64,000 nt of DNA from Ketogulonicigenium vulgare WSH-001 (GCF_000223375.1 NC_017384.1:2358501-2422500); one strand, 5' to 3'. Shown: positions 37,476-46,556, counted from the first letter of the stretch. The notes: a model not told the origin generated them from the letters alone. A program made the numbers and translations.

Positions 37476-38870
37476 ATGGCGCACGATTACATCGTCAAAG
37501 ATATTGCACTCGCGGATTTTGGCCGCAAGGAGCTGGACATCGCTGAAACCGAAATGCCGGGCCTGATGGCGCTGCGCGAGGAATTCGGCAAGAGCCAACC
37601 GCTGAAAGGCGCCCGTATCGCGGGAAGCCTGCATATGACGATTCAGACGGCGGCGCTGATCGAAACGCTGAAAGTGCTGGGCGCGGATGTGCGCTGGGCC
37701 AGCTGCAACATCTTTTCGACCCAAGATCACGCCGCAGCGGCCATCGCCGCCACCGGCACGCCGGTCTTTGCGGTCAAGGGCGAAAGCCTCGAGGAATACT
37801 GGACCTATACCGACCAGATCTTCCAGTTTGCCGAAGGCACGGCGAATATGATCCTCGACGATGGCGGTGACGCGACCCTTTACGTGCTGATCGGCGCGCG
37901 GGTCGAGGCGGGCGAGACCAGCCTGATCGAAGTGCCGACCAGCGAAGAAGAGATCTGCCTGTTCAACCAGATCAAAAAACGTCTGGCCGCCAGCCCCGGC
38001 TGGTTCACCGCACAGCGCGCCGCGCTGCAAGGCGTGTCCGAAGAAACCACGACCGGTGTGCATCGCCTGTATGATCTGCACAAGAAAGGCCAGCTGCCGT
38101 TCCCCGCGATCAACGTGAACGACAGCGTCACCAAGTCGAAATTCGACAACAAATACGGCTGTAAAGAGTCGCTGGTCGACGGTATCCGCCGCGCGACCGA
38201 TGTGATGATGGCTGGTAAAGTGGCCGTCGTCTGCGGTTATGGCGATGTGGGCAAGGGCTCGGCCGCGTCGCTGGCGGGTGCCGGTGCGCGCGTGATCGTC
38301 ACCGAAATCGACCCGATCTGCGCGCTGCAGGCGGCAATGGACGGCTTTCAGGTCACTACGCTGGAAGATGTCGTCGAGACGGCCGATATCTTTATCACCA
38401 CCACCGGCAACCGCGACATCATCCGTATCGAACACATGCGCCGCATGAAGGATATGGCGATCGTCGGCAATATCGGCCACTTCGACAACGAAATCCAAGT
38501 CGCCGCGCTGAAAAACCACAAGTGGACCAATATCAAAGAGCAGGTCGATATGATCGCGATGCCCTCGGGCAACCGCATCATCCTGCTGTCCGAAGGCCGC
38601 CTGCTGAACCTTGGAAATGCGACCGGCCACCCCAGCTTTGTCATGTCCGCCAGCTTCACCAACCAAGTGCTGGCGCAGATCGAACTGTGGACCAAGGGCA
38701 ATGAATATGCCCCCGGCGTCTATATCCTGCCCAAGCATCTGGACGAGAAAGTCGCCCGTCTGCATCTGAAAAAGATCGGCGTGAAACTGACTGAGCTGTC
38801 GGTGCAACAGGCTGATTACATTGGCGTAACCGTCGAAGGCCCCTTCAAGCCCGAGCATTACCGCTACTAA
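37476..38870 (+). CDS. ahcY: Adenosylhomocysteinase (SAH hydrolase)
   Basis: A 464-residue NAD-dependent enzyme that splits S-adenosylhomocysteine into adenosine and homocysteine, clearing the inhibitor of methyltransferases. The start at 37476 has AAGGAG nine bases upstream. Signature elements are [19 protein letters not shown] (near residue 75), the NAD-binding [19 protein letters not shown] (about residues 250-268) and the C-terminal KPEHYRY. The 85 bases before the start show no convincing SAH riboswitch. A strong terminator follows. Confidence 0.97.
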   Translation: MAHDYIVKDIALADFGRKELDIAETEMPGLMALREEFGKSQPLKGARIAGSLHMTIQTAALIETLKVLGADVRWASCNIFSTQDHAAAAIAATGTPVFAVKGESLEEYWTYTDQIFQFAEGTANMILDDGGDATLYVLIGARVEAGETSLIEVPTSEEEICLFNQIKKRLAASPGWFTAQRAALQGVSEETTTGVHRLYDLHKKGQLPFPAINVNDSVTKSKFDNKYGCKESLVDGIRRATDVMMAGKVAVVCGYGDVGKGSAASLAGAGARVIVTEIDPICALQAAMDGFQVTTLEDVVETADIFITTTGNRDIIRIEHMRRMKDMAIVGNIGHFDNEIQVAALKNHKWTNIKEQVDMIAMPSGNRIILLSEGRLLNLGNATGHPSFVMSASFTNQVLAQIELWTKGNEYAPGVYILPKHLDEKVARLHLKKIGVKLTELSVQQADYIGVTVEGPFKPEHYRY

Positions 38871-38889
38871 GATCTGCCTGCCTAAAAAG

Positions 38890-38920
38890 ACGGGCCGCGC
38901 TGTGCGGCCCGTTTTGTTTT
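38890..38920 (+). terminator. Rho-independent terminator of ahcY
   Basis: ACGGGCCGC (38890-38898) and GCGGCCCGT (38904-38912) form a perfect 9-bp stem around GCTGT, followed by TTTGTTTTT. The structure is textbook. Confidence 0.9.
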
Positions 38921-39175
38921 TGCCGCAGGTCATCAAATTGTGATGGCCCCAAATGCGCCATAATCCAAAATCCGCCGATTATTGTTGATCTTTTTTGTCA
39001 GGTCTGGCAACGCCATCATCAGGTCGCCAGCCAGAGCGGATTTCACGCTGCACCAGCAGCCAAAGCCAGCTTCAAGCGCGCATCGTCAGGACGGGATCAT
39101 GATCCCGCTTTCTGCACAGCCTCCCATCCATTTCTCCGGCTCGCGCGCGCGGGCTTTGAACGAGGACGTTCGCAT
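38921..39175 (+). promoter_or_regulatory. Gene-free upstream region of the TonB receptor gene, with inverted repeats
   Basis: The 305 bases between ahcY and the receptor hold the ahcY terminator and no gene. Two inverted repeats are present: CATCA-AATTG-TGATG (38931-38945) and the perfect 16-bp palindrome CGGGATCATGATCCCG (39092-39107), 69 bases before the start codon. The spacing suits an operator. No match to a Fur or Irr box was recognised. Confidence 0.4.
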
Positions 39176-41188
39176 ATGAACAACCGCATTCGCTTGATCA
39201 ATACAACTGCCATCGCGCTGGGTGTTGCGCTGCTGGCCGTTCCTGCCGTCGCCCAAGATAGCGCGACGAACCTGGGCCGCATCGTTATCGGATATTCCGA
39301 GGATGGCACCCCGGTTTACGCGGGCGAGAACACCACGATCCTGGAAGGCAGCGCGGTCACCGCCCAAGGCGGCACGGCACGTATTGATGATGTGCTGCGT
39401 CAGGTTCCGGGCGTCATGACCAACAACAACGAAGCCGGCCAGCCCGGCGTTTCGGTTGCAATCCGTGGCCTGTCGGGCAACGGCCGTGTCGCAACGGATA
39501 TCGAGGGTATCCCCCAGAACTACCGTTTCAACCCGGCGTCGGGCGATGGCGAAAGCTATGCCTATGTCGAGCCTGCTTTCGTGTCGGGCATCACCGTTAC
39601 GCGCGGCGCGCTGGTCACGACGGGCGGCGCTGGTCTTGCGGGTTCGGTAAACTTCCGTCTGTTGCGTGCCGAGGATCTGGTCGATGGTGAGGGCTTTGGC
39701 GGCTTCGCACGTCTCAGCTATGGGACGGCCGACAGCGATTTCACCCGCACCTTGGGCGCGGGCTATGTTTCGGGTCAGTATTCGGTCATGGCGGCGATCA
39801 CCAAGCGCACCTCTGATGAAACCGAAGATGGTGAAGGCACCACGATCGCGAATTCGTCGCGCGACACACAGGCTGTCATGGCGCGCCTTGGCTATGCTAT
39901 CGATGCCGCACAATCCATTGATTTCCTTGTCCTACACAACGAGGCGAGCTTTGGCGCGAACTCGTATTACCAAGACATGAACTCGGATATCGCCAAACTG
40001 TCCTATCGTCTGTCGAGTGGCGATTTGATCGATCTGAGTGCAAGCGTCTATTACAGCTTCACCGGCACCGAAAACGTTGGCAGCCTGACGGGTTCGGGTT
40101 CGTTCATCGGCCGCCGTTACGAGGTCGAGACCTATGGCGGCAACCTGTCGAACACCAGCGTTGCAACTGTCGGCAGCTTTGATCTGACCTCGACCAATGG
40201 TCTCGAGTTCAACTTTGACGAAATCGGCGGCAATAATGGCGGCTTGACCCCGGTGCAGGGCGAAGGCTCGCGTGTTTCGCTGTTCTCGGAAAATGTTTTC
40301 GTCAACGGCCCGTGGGAGCTGACCGGCGCCGTGCGTCTGTCGCAATATAAGGTCGAAGGCGATTACGTTGGCGGCACCGGCTCGCCGATTGCCAGCCAAT
40401 ATGTGAATATCGACGAAACGAGCATCGATCCCAAATTCACGATTGCCTATCAGTCGAACGACTGGCTGCAGCCGTATCTCTCGCTGTACCAAACCTCGCG
40501 TGCGCCGACGGCGCAGGAAACGCTGATGGATACGGTGCGTGACTATTCGGCCTATGGCATGGGTATCCACGCGCTGATCGGCAACCCCAACCTCGAGGCC
40601 GAGACCGCCCGTGGCGGTGAACTTGGCTTCAACATCGCCAAAGACAACCTGTTCACCGCCGGTGACAGCCTGAACGCCCGCGTTGCCTATTACATCTTGG
40701 ATGTCGACAACTACATCACCAACGTGACGACTACCGTGACGGCGGGCACGCTGACGACTTATCAGTATGTCAACATCGATGGCACGACGCGCACCGAAGG
40801 TCTTGAGATCGAGGCCACCTATGAGAGCGACCTGATCTCGGCCGTTCTGTCCTATACGGACTCGGATTCGGATATTCCCGATGGTTCGGCTTATGATCTG
40901 CAGCCGTCGCACACCTATGCGGCGACAGTTGCCGGACATTTCCTGAACGGCGCGCTGACCACGGGTGTCACCTATAGCTATACGTCGGGTGGCACTGCGT
41001 TCTCGACCAAGGACACCACCGAAAGCTATGGCCTGTGGGATGTCTTCGCATCCTATGACGTGACAGATGCCTTTAGCGTCACGGCAAAGGTTTCCAATGC
41101 CACGGACGAAGTCTATGTGCCGTGGGGCATCGAAAGCGGCAATGGCGCTGGCCGTAACGTCTACCTTGGCGCACAGATGCGCTTCTAA
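39176..41188 (+). CDS. TonB-dependent outer-membrane receptor, possibly for heme
   Basis: 670 residues. A signal peptide (ALGVALLAVPAVAQ, cleavage near residue 27) is followed by the plug domain (about 45-170; ARIDDVLRQVPGV and VSVAIRGLSGNGRVATDIEGIPQNYR) and a 22-strand barrel ending in Phe (AQMRF). A TonB box might lie near residue 33-40 (GRIVIGYSE). The stretch SRAP...NPNL with a histidine (GIHALIGNPNL) between them resembles the FRAP-NPNL element of heme receptors, where the histidine takes part in heme uptake. No heme ABC importer or TonB-ExbBD is nearby. Ligand uncertain: heme, hemoprotein or siderophore. Confidence 0.8.
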   Translation: MNNRIRLINTTAIALGVALLAVPAVAQDSATNLGRIVIGYSEDGTPVYAGENTTILEGSAVTAQGGTARIDDVLRQVPGVMTNNNEAGQPGVSVAIRGLSGNGRVATDIEGIPQNYRFNPASGDGESYAYVEPAFVSGITVTRGALVTTGGAGLAGSVNFRLLRAEDLVDGEGFGGFARLSYGTADSDFTRTLGAGYVSGQYSVMAAITKRTSDETEDGEGTTIANSSRDTQAVMARLGYAIDAAQSIDFLVLHNEASFGANSYYQDMNSDIAKLSYRLSSGDLIDLSASVYYSFTGTENVGSLTGSGSFIGRRYEVETYGGNLSNTSVATVGSFDLTSTNGLEFNFDEIGGNNGGLTPVQGEGSRVSLFSENVFVNGPWELTGAVRLSQYKVEGDYVGGTGSPIASQYVNIDETSIDPKFTIAYQSNDWLQPYLSLYQTSRAPTAQETLMDTVRDYSAYGMGIHALIGNPNLEAETARGGELGFNIAKDNLFTAGDSLNARVAYYILDVDNYITNVTTTVTAGTLTTYQYVNIDGTTRTEGLEIEATYESDLISAVLSYTDSDSDIPDGSAYDLQPSHTYAATVAGHFLNGALTTGVTYSYTSGGTAFSTKDTTESYGLWDVFASYDVTDAFSVTAKVSNATDEVYVPWGIESGNGAGRNVYLGAQMRF

Positions 41189-41221
41189 TTTCCTCGGTTA
41201 GTTGCATTCCTGAGGTAAATG

Positions 41222-41256
41222 AGGGGGCTGGGTGTTTCACCCGGCCCCCTTTTCTT
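41222..41256 (+). terminator. Strong terminator of the TonB receptor gene
   Basis: A 13-bp stem (41222-41234 with 41238-41250, one G-T pair) closes on a TTT loop and is followed by TTTCTTTTG. Confidence 0.88.
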
Positions 41257-41291
41257 TTGCAATACGCGCTTGCCTTAACGTCATTCCGCGG

Positions 41292-41324
41292 TGAACATGG
41301 CCCTATTCATCTGGCCAATGTTCA
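41292..41324 (+). promoter_or_regulatory. Inverted repeat in the leader of the DUF2853 gene
   Basis: TGAACATGGCC (41292-41302) and GGCCAATGTTCA (41313-41324) are inverted copies with a single bulged base. The repeat ends 17 bases before the start codon, so it may be an operator or an mRNA hairpin close to the ribosome binding site. Confidence 0.4.
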
Positions 41325-41341
41325 TGTTGAAGGAGTGAATG

Positions 41342-41683
41342 ATGGGTAAACGAGACGATCTTATCGCGAAATACGCGACGGACCTGCGCGAGAAACTGGG
41401 TGTGACGCCCGATCTGGCGCTGCTGACCAAAGTCACCATTGGTGTTGGCCCTGCCATTTATAGCGCCGATGCGGAAACCGTTGCCGCCAGCGACCAGTCC
41501 GAGCTTGATCGGGTGAAAGCCAGCTTCCTCGTCAAAAAACTGGGCCTGAAAGACGGCCCTGATCTGGATGCCGCCATCGCCAAAGTGGTCGAGGCCTATG
41601 GCAAATCCGAGCGTAATAAATACCGCGCTGTTGTCTATTATATGCTGACCAAGCATTTCGGCAAGGAATCGGTCTACGCCTGA
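41342..41683 (+). CDS. DUF2853 family protein
   Basis: 113 residues from the second of two neighbouring ATGs, five bases behind AAGGAG. The protein is hydrophilic, largely helical, and has KRDDLIAKYATDLREKLGVTPD at the N-terminus and KYRAVVYYMLTKHFGKES at the C-terminus, the conserved ends of this family. Structures exist for the family but no function is known. No membrane segment or signal peptide. It is bounded by terminators on both sides and so is a single-gene unit. Confidence 0.8.
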   Translation: MGKRDDLIAKYATDLREKLGVTPDLALLTKVTIGVGPAIYSADAETVAASDQSELDRVKASFLVKKLGLKDGPDLDAAIAKVVEAYGKSERNKYRAVVYYMLTKHFGKESVYA

Positions 41684-41694
41684 CCTCTTTGCAG

Positions 41695-41736
41695 CAGGCC
41701 TGCCCCATGGCGGGCGGGCCTGTTTCCGCTTTTCTT
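41695..41736 (+). terminator. Terminator of the DUF2853 gene
   Basis: CAGGCCTGCCC (41695-41705) pairs with GGGCGGGCCTG (41712-41722) with one wobble pair; pyrimidine-rich TTTCCGCTTTTCTTT follows. Confidence 0.75.
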
Positions 41737-41790
41737 TCCGCCGGCGATCAGGCAGAGCAAGCGAAACCCCAACGTTAAAAGTGCATTCGG

Positions 41791-42693
41791 ATGTATCCGC
41801 TTCACGGCATCGCGCTCAAGGTCTTGTCAGTCCTTTTGTTCCTGATCATGGCATCGATGGTGAAATACGTCTCGGACGAGATCCCGTCTGGAGAATCCGT
41901 GTTTTTCCGATCTATTTTCGCGGCGCCCGTGATCATCATCTGGTTGATGATGCGGGGCGAGTTGCGGACAGGCCTGAAAACCGCAAATCCGATGGGTCAT
42001 CTGATGCGGGGGATTATCGGCACCAGCAGCATGATGTTTGGCTTTGCCGCGATTGCCTTGTTGCCCCTGCCCGAGGCGACGGCCATCGGCTATGCCGCGC
42101 CGCTGCTGGTGGTGATTTTGGCGGCCGTGCTGCTGCGCGAACGTGTCCGCAAATTCCGCATTTCGGCGGTCGTCATGGGGCTGGCTGGCGTCCTGATTGT
42201 ATTATGGCCCAGCCTGGGCGCCGAGGGCGGCAGCCCCATTGGGGTCACCCTGGCGCTTTGCGCCGCATTCTTTGCGGCATTGGTGCAAATTATCGTGCGA
42301 AAACTGGTGGATAGCGAAAGCACCGCCTCCATCGTCTTTTGGTTCTCGATCTCATCGGCGGCGCTATCGCTGCTGACGGTGCCGTGGGGCTGGGTCATGC
42401 CGTCGCCGTTCCAGTTTACGCTGCTGGTATTGGTGGGGGTGACGGGCGGGGTGGCACAGATCCTGATGACCTCGGCCTATCGCTATGCCGATGCCTCGCT
42501 GATCGCACCGTTTGAATATGTCTCGATGCTGTTTGCGCTGATCGTCGGCTATTTCATCTTCAGCGAGGTGCCAACCATCACCATGCTGATCGGGGCCGCC
42601 ATTATCATCGCGGCGGGGATTATGATCATCCTGCGCGAACGCTATCTGGGCCAACAGCGCGCCCGCCAGCGCAAGGCAACGCCGCCGGTCTAA
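41791..42693 (+). CDS. DMT-superfamily permease with EamA domains
   Basis: 300 residues with about ten hydrophobic segments in two EamA repeats (residues about 8-140 and 150-285), typical for exporters of metabolites such as amino acids. The first repeat has MRGIIGTSSMMFGFAAIALLPLPEATAIGYAAPLLVVILAAVLLRE; the second has ADASLIAPFEYVSMLFALIVGYFIFSEVP. The short basic tail is cytoplasmic. Substrate unknown. Opposite it lies ilvE, separated by a bidirectional terminator, so no functional link can be claimed. Confidence 0.85.
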   Translation: MYPLHGIALKVLSVLLFLIMASMVKYVSDEIPSGESVFFRSIFAAPVIIIWLMMRGELRTGLKTANPMGHLMRGIIGTSSMMFGFAAIALLPLPEATAIGYAAPLLVVILAAVLLRERVRKFRISAVVMGLAGVLIVLWPSLGAEGGSPIGVTLALCAAFFAALVQIIVRKLVDSESTASIVFWFSISSAALSLLTVPWGWVMPSPFQFTLLVLVGVTGGVAQILMTSAYRYADASLIAPFEYVSMLFALIVGYFIFSEVPTITMLIGAAIIIAAGIMIILRERYLGQQRARQRKATPPV

Positions 42694-42701
42694 ATGAAAA
42701 A

Positions 42702-42719
42702 GGCGGCCCGAAGGCCGCC
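42702..42719. terminator. Bidirectional terminator between the DMT permease and ilvE
   Basis: GGCGGCC (42702-42708) pairs with GGCCGCC (42713-42719). On the minus strand the loop is the very stable TTCG and is followed by TTTTTC, so it is an effective ilvE terminator; on the plus strand the loop is CGAA followed by CTTTGT. Confidence 0.88.
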
Positions 42720-42728
42720 CTTTGTGGT

Positions 42729-43601
42729 TTAGGCGCGCACGTGGCGCTCGTAGGTCTCGGCGATATCCAGCGTCAGCGCGCCGATTTCAAAATTGTAGAT
42801 ATCGGCGATCGACGACACGGGGGTCACTTCGGCGGCGGTGCCGGTCAGCCAGCACTGCTGGAAGGTTTCCAGCTCGGACGGCTCGATATGACGCTCGTGG
42901 ACGGTGATGCCCTTGTCGCGCAGCAGTTGGATGACGGTCTGACGCGTGATGCCGTTCAGGAAGGCATCCGCCAGCGGGGTGTGAACCTCGCCATCTTTCA
43001 CAAAGAAGATGTTGGCACCGGTCGCCTCGGCCACATAGCCGCGGTAATCCATGAACAGCGCGTCCGAATAGCCTTTGGCCTGCGCCGCATGTTTGGACAT
43101 GGTGCAGATCATGTAAAGGCCAGCGGCTTTCGCGGCGACGGGGATCGTCTCGGGCGAGGGGCGCTTCCATTTCGAGATGTCGATGCGCGCGCCTTTGGTT
43201 TTGGCGTCGCCGTAATAGGCGCCCCATTCCCAGCCTGCGATGGCCAGACGGACGGGGTTGCCAACAGCCGAGACACCCATTTCCGAACCTGCACCGCGAA
43301 AGGCGACCGCGCGCACATAGGCGTCAGTCCAGCCATTCGCTTTGAGCATTTCGTATTTTGCGGCTTCGATCTCTTCGACCGAATAGGGGATTTCCATGTC
43401 CAGCATATTCGCCGAAGCGCGCAGGCGCTGCGAATGTTCGATACCTTTGAAAATCTTGCCGTTATAGCAGCGTTCCCCTTCGAAGACCGATGAGGCATAG
43501 TGCAGCGCGTGCGTCAGAATATGGACATTGGCGTCACGCCACTCGACCAATTTGCCGTCCATCCAGATTTTGCCGTCACGATCGTCATAGTTCCCGGCCA
43601 T
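42729..43601 (-). CDS. ilvE: Branched-chain amino acid aminotransferase
   Basis: A 290-residue PLP enzyme for the last step of leucine, isoleucine and valine synthesis. It has GKLVEWRDANVHILTHALHYASSVFEGERCY (the N-terminal region), the catalytic lysine in AAKAAGLYM (about residue 155) and the canonical VAEATGANIFFVKDGEVHTP with Glu in the PLP-binding position, plus NGITRQTVIQLL. It is the conventional IlvE of this window; the class-IV protein at 907-1815 is the divergent one. It is divergent from petP. Confidence 0.95.
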   Translation of the reverse strand: MAGNYDDRDGKIWMDGKLVEWRDANVHILTHALHYASSVFEGERCYNGKIFKGIEHSQRLRASANMLDMEIPYSVEEIEAAKYEMLKANGWTDAYVRAVAFRGAGSEMGVSAVGNPVRLAIAGWEWGAYYGDAKTKGARIDISKWKRPSPETIPVAAKAAGLYMICTMSKHAAQAKGYSDALFMDYRGYVAEATGANIFFVKDGEVHTPLADAFLNGITRQTVIQLLRDKGITVHERHIEPSELETFQQCWLTGTAAEVTPVSSIADIYNFEIGALTLDIAETYERHVRA

Positions 43602-43699
43602 TGCCGTGCCCTCCTGATTTCACTTTGTTTCGCCAGCATCGTGGTTTGTGATATAATGTTGCGCGAAATTGAGGCGTAAGTAGCGCTTCGAACTTGGAA

Positions 43700-43705
43700 T
43701 GTCAA
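43700..43705 (-). promoter_or_regulatory. Candidate -35 element for ilvE
   Basis: On the minus strand TTGACA is a perfect sigma-70 -35 hexamer, about 100 bases upstream of ilvE. A good -10 element 17 bases downstream is not evident, so the call is tentative. The same bases are part of TGTC-AAC-GACA (43700-43710), which could be a PetP operator. Confidence 0.3.
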
Positions 43706-43748
43706 CGACACTGACGTATTCTAAGTCAAAAGAATGAGAGGAAGACCC

Positions 43749-44270
43749 ATGGCTGATAACAGCGGATTTCAGGGCGGTCAGGCACTGCTGTTCCTGACGG
43801 ACGATCAGCTGCGCAAGGGAATCGAGGCGATGTATTTCGCCTATCGCGGCTTTACCGCCGATCCCGATCTGATCTTGCTGGATTACGGCTATGGCCGCGC
43901 GCATCACCGTGTGCTGCACTTTGTCCATCGCCGACCGGGTGTAACGGTGAACGGATTGTTGGCGATTTTGGGCATTACCAAGCAAAGCCTGAACCGCGTG
44001 CTGCGGGTTCTGGTTGATGATGCCATGGTGGAATCGCGCGTTGGCCCCGATGACAAGCGTGAACGCCACCTCTATCTGACCACCAAAGGTACCGCGCTGG
44101 AACTCGAGCTGGCCGATGTGCAGACCGAACGGATGCGCCGCGCCTATCGCGCCGCAGGGCCGGTGGCTGTTGCGGGATTCCGCACCGTTTTGGAAGCGAT
44201 GATGGACGCGGAAGAAAGACGCATTTATGAAAGCTTAACAGGCGTTTCTTCCACATCGGGTGGGCGCTAG
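43749..44270 (+). CDS. petP: MarR-family regulator PetP
   Basis: 173 residues starting behind GAGGAAG. The winged-helix MarR domain is visible: VTVNGLLAILGITKQSLNRVLRVLVDDAMVESRVGPDDKRERHLYLTTKG (about residues 67-116). In Rhodobacter capsulatus petP and petR form an operon needed for cytochrome bc1 expression, and petP is the MarR-like first gene. petR follows after 23 bases here. The bc1 genes themselves are not in the window. The aromatic amino acids near the N-terminus and the helix following the wing fit a dimer. Confidence 0.85.
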   Translation: MADNSGFQGGQALLFLTDDQLRKGIEAMYFAYRGFTADPDLILLDYGYGRAHHRVLHFVHRRPGVTVNGLLAILGITKQSLNRVLRVLVDDAMVESRVGPDDKRERHLYLTTKGTALELELADVQTERMRRAYRAAGPVAVAGFRTVLEAMMDAEERRIYESLTGVSSTSGGR

Positions 44271-44293
44271 GATCAAGGCACCGGAGGGCCGCA

Positions 44294-45001
44294 ATGGAAC
44301 AGCCCCATCTGCTGATCGTCGATGATGATGCGCGCATCCGTGCGCTGTTGCAAAAATTCCTGCAACGGAGCGGCTTTTTTGTGACCGCCGCCCGCGACGC
44401 CGCCCATGCGCGGCGTCTGCTCGAGGGGCTCGAGTTCGATCTGGTCGTGCTGGACGTGATGATGCCGGGCGAGAATGGCATCGATTTCTGCCGCGATATC
44501 CGCGCGCGACTTGGCGTGCCTGTGCTGCTGCTGACCGCGCGAGGCGAGACATCGGACCGGATTTCGGGTCTCGAGGCGGGTGCAGATGATTATCTGCCAA
44601 AGCCGTTCGAGCCAAAGGAGCTGCTGCTGCGCATCAATGCCGTCCTGCGCCGCACCCCAGTGGCCGAGGCGCGCGTCCCCACGCATAAAGTTCTGCATAT
44701 GGGCGCGGCGCGCTATGATGCGGATCGCGGCGAGTTGTGGCTTCACGGCACCTTGCAACGTCTGACCGCGACCGAGGCGCAGTTGATGCGTGTTCTGGCC
44801 GCGCGGGCAGGCAGCGTCGTCAGCCGCACCGAACTGGTCGAGGAAATGAGCCGCGGCCCCGAGCCGTTGCAAGAACGCGCCGTCGATGTGCAGATCACCC
44901 GCCTGCGTCGCAAGCTGGAACCCGACAGCCGTCAGCCCCGCTATCTGCAAACCGTGCGCGGCGCGGGCTATATGCTGGCGACCGATGGCGGCGCTGCATA
45001 A
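44294..45001 (+). CDS. petR: OmpR-family response regulator PetR
   Basis: 235 residues: a receiver domain (LLIVDDDARIRALL, phosphorylatable Asp54 in LVVLDVMMPGENG, KPFEPKEL) and a C-terminal winged helix (LTATEAQLMRVLAARAGSVVSRTELVEEM and RAVDVQITRLRRKLE). Its role is taken from the petPR operon of R. capsulatus, where PetR controls cytochrome bc1 and is needed for growth. No histidine kinase is adjacent, also as in that species. It is followed after nine bases by a small unknown gene. Confidence 0.9.
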   Translation: MEQPHLLIVDDDARIRALLQKFLQRSGFFVTAARDAAHARRLLEGLEFDLVVLDVMMPGENGIDFCRDIRARLGVPVLLLTARGETSDRISGLEAGADDYLPKPFEPKELLLRINAVLRRTPVAEARVPTHKVLHMGAARYDADRGELWLHGTLQRLTATEAQLMRVLAARAGSVVSRTELVEEMSRGPEPLQERAVDVQITRLRRKLEPDSRQPRYLQTVRGAGYMLATDGGAA

Positions 45002-45010
45002 GGGGGCAGG

Positions 45011-45256
45011 GTGAATTTCTCGAACGGATATGATCCGGACAAGGCACCGCCCTATCGGATCGTCATGCGCGAGCCAGCCGTGAAACGCTTTGCATTGGCG
45101 CATGATCTGGCACTGCCCGCGGCGGCGGCACTGTTGCTGGCGCATATGGCACAGCGCGCGGGCGCGGCGAATGATCTGCATCGCGGTGTATTGCAGCGCA
45201 GCCCCGTGGATGCGGCGGCGCTCGACGCCCTCGCTGTTCAGGTCTTTCCTGCCTAG
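45011..45256 (+). CDS. Small unknown protein after petR
   Basis: 81 residues from a GTG behind AGGGGGCAGG. The N-terminal half (GYDPDKAPPYRIVMREPAVKRF) is basic and the central part (ALPAAAALLLAHMAQRAGAAN) is a short hydrophobic helix, perhaps amphipathic. It has no recognised domain or signal peptide. The close spacing to petR suggests cotranscription. It overlaps the convergent ubiquinone hydroxylase stop by four bases. Confidence 0.6.
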   Translation: MNFSNGYDPDKAPPYRIVMREPAVKRFALAHDLALPAAAALLLAHMAQRAGAANDLHRGVLQRSPVDAAALDALAVQVFPA

Positions 45257-46464
45257 CGCATCAGGCGCGGCAGGCCGTTCAGGCTGTCTGTGATGCCCGC
45301 CGCCTCGCGCATCATGGCGCGGCGCAGGGGGGCGATGGCGTTGATCACGCCCAGCCCGATATCGCGGACACCGCGCAACAGGCGATCGTCATTGGAAAAC
45401 AATTTGGTCGTGCCATGGGTCACGGCGGCCAGGGCCAGCACCTCGGGGCGGCGCCAGCTTTGATAGCGGTCCAAAACATCAGTCGCGCCGATATCCTCGC
45501 CGCGCTTGCGGGCATCGGTCAGGACATCGACCAGCGCCGCCACATCACGCATCCCCGCGTTCAGCCCTTGGCCCGCAACAGGATGCAGGCCATGTGCCGC
45601 ATCCCCCACCAGCGCGACGCGCGACGCGACAAAGGCCTCCAGCAGCGACAGCGCCAGCGGAAAAGCACTGCGCGGTGTGGCAAGGCTGATCTGCCCCAAA
45701 AAGCGGCCAAAAGCGGGGCGCAGAGCCTGTAGAAAGTCTGCATCATCCATCGCCATCAGCGCGCGGGCGCGGGTCTCGTCCTCGCTCCAGACGATCGAGC
45801 TGCGGTTTTCTGTGAGGGGTAGGATCGCCAGTGGCCCGCCGGGCATAAAGAACTGATGCGCGATGCCATCATGCGGCCGCTCATGCGCAATCGCGCAGGT
45901 GATCGCCATCTGATGATAGGGCAGGGGGCTGCGCGTCAGGCCTGCACGTTCCGCCGTGCCACTGGATTTGCCATCCGCGCCGACCAAAAGTTTCCCGTGG
46001 AACATGCGGCCATCGTCCAATGTGACACTGGCCCCGCGCGCATCCACATTTTGGGCGACCACTTTTGCGGGCGCGATATGGGTGACGCGGGGATTGGCAT
46101 CTATGGCTGACAGCAAAGCGCGGCGCAGATAGCGATCCTCGATCATCTGACCCATCGGGCCGTTGTCGCCCTCGGCGGCGTTGAAATGCAGCATGAAGGG
46201 GGCAGGGCCTTCGCCCGCGCGGCCATCGGTGACCTTGATCTGTCGGATCGCGGTGGCATGGGCCGCGGGCCATGCGCCCAGCCGCTGAAGCATTCGTACG
46301 GTGCCAGCCGACAAAGCATAGCTGCGGCCATCGAATGTGTCGGCGCTGCGCAGATCCACCGGCAGTGCGTCGATCACCACCGCGCGCTGACCTGCGCGGG
46401 TCAGCGCCAGCGCCAGTGCCGGGCCATTGAGCCCGCCGCCAATAATCAGCACATCTGCGCGCAT
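45253..46464 (-). CDS. UbiH/UbiL-family FAD monooxygenase for ubiquinone synthesis
   Basis: 403 residues from the ATG at 46464 (the ATG at 46473 is an alternative). FAD-binding elements: the N-terminal ADVLIIGGGLNGPALALALTRAG and the DG/GD motifs LLVGADGKSSGTAERAGL (about residues 160-175) and VALVGDAAHGLHPVAGQGLNAGMRDVAAL (about 276-304). The family hydroxylates the ubiquinone ring. Position (C1, C5 or C6) cannot be decided by eye. Divergent from the amidase gene. Confidence 0.88.
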   Translation of the reverse strand: MRADVLIIGGGLNGPALALALTRAGQRAVVIDALPVDLRSADTFDGRSYALSAGTVRMLQRLGAWPAAHATAIRQIKVTDGRAGEGPAPFMLHFNAAEGDNGPMGQMIEDRYLRRALLSAIDANPRVTHIAPAKVVAQNVDARGASVTLDDGRMFHGKLLVGADGKSSGTAERAGLTRSPLPYHQMAITCAIAHERPHDGIAHQFFMPGGPLAILPLTENRSSIVWSEDETRARALMAMDDADFLQALRPAFGRFLGQISLATPRSAFPLALSLLEAFVASRVALVGDAAHGLHPVAGQGLNAGMRDVAALVDVLTDARKRGEDIGATDVLDRYQSWRRPEVLALAAVTHGTTKLFSNDDRLLRGVRDIGLGVINAIAPLRRAMMREAAGITDSLNGLPRLMR

Positions 46465-46556
46465 GTTTTCCATGCCAATGGTGCTAGGATGCGCGCGGGC
46501 GATTGTCCATCATGGAATCTCATGTTTAGGCTGGGGGAAATGCAAGGGGATGCGTG

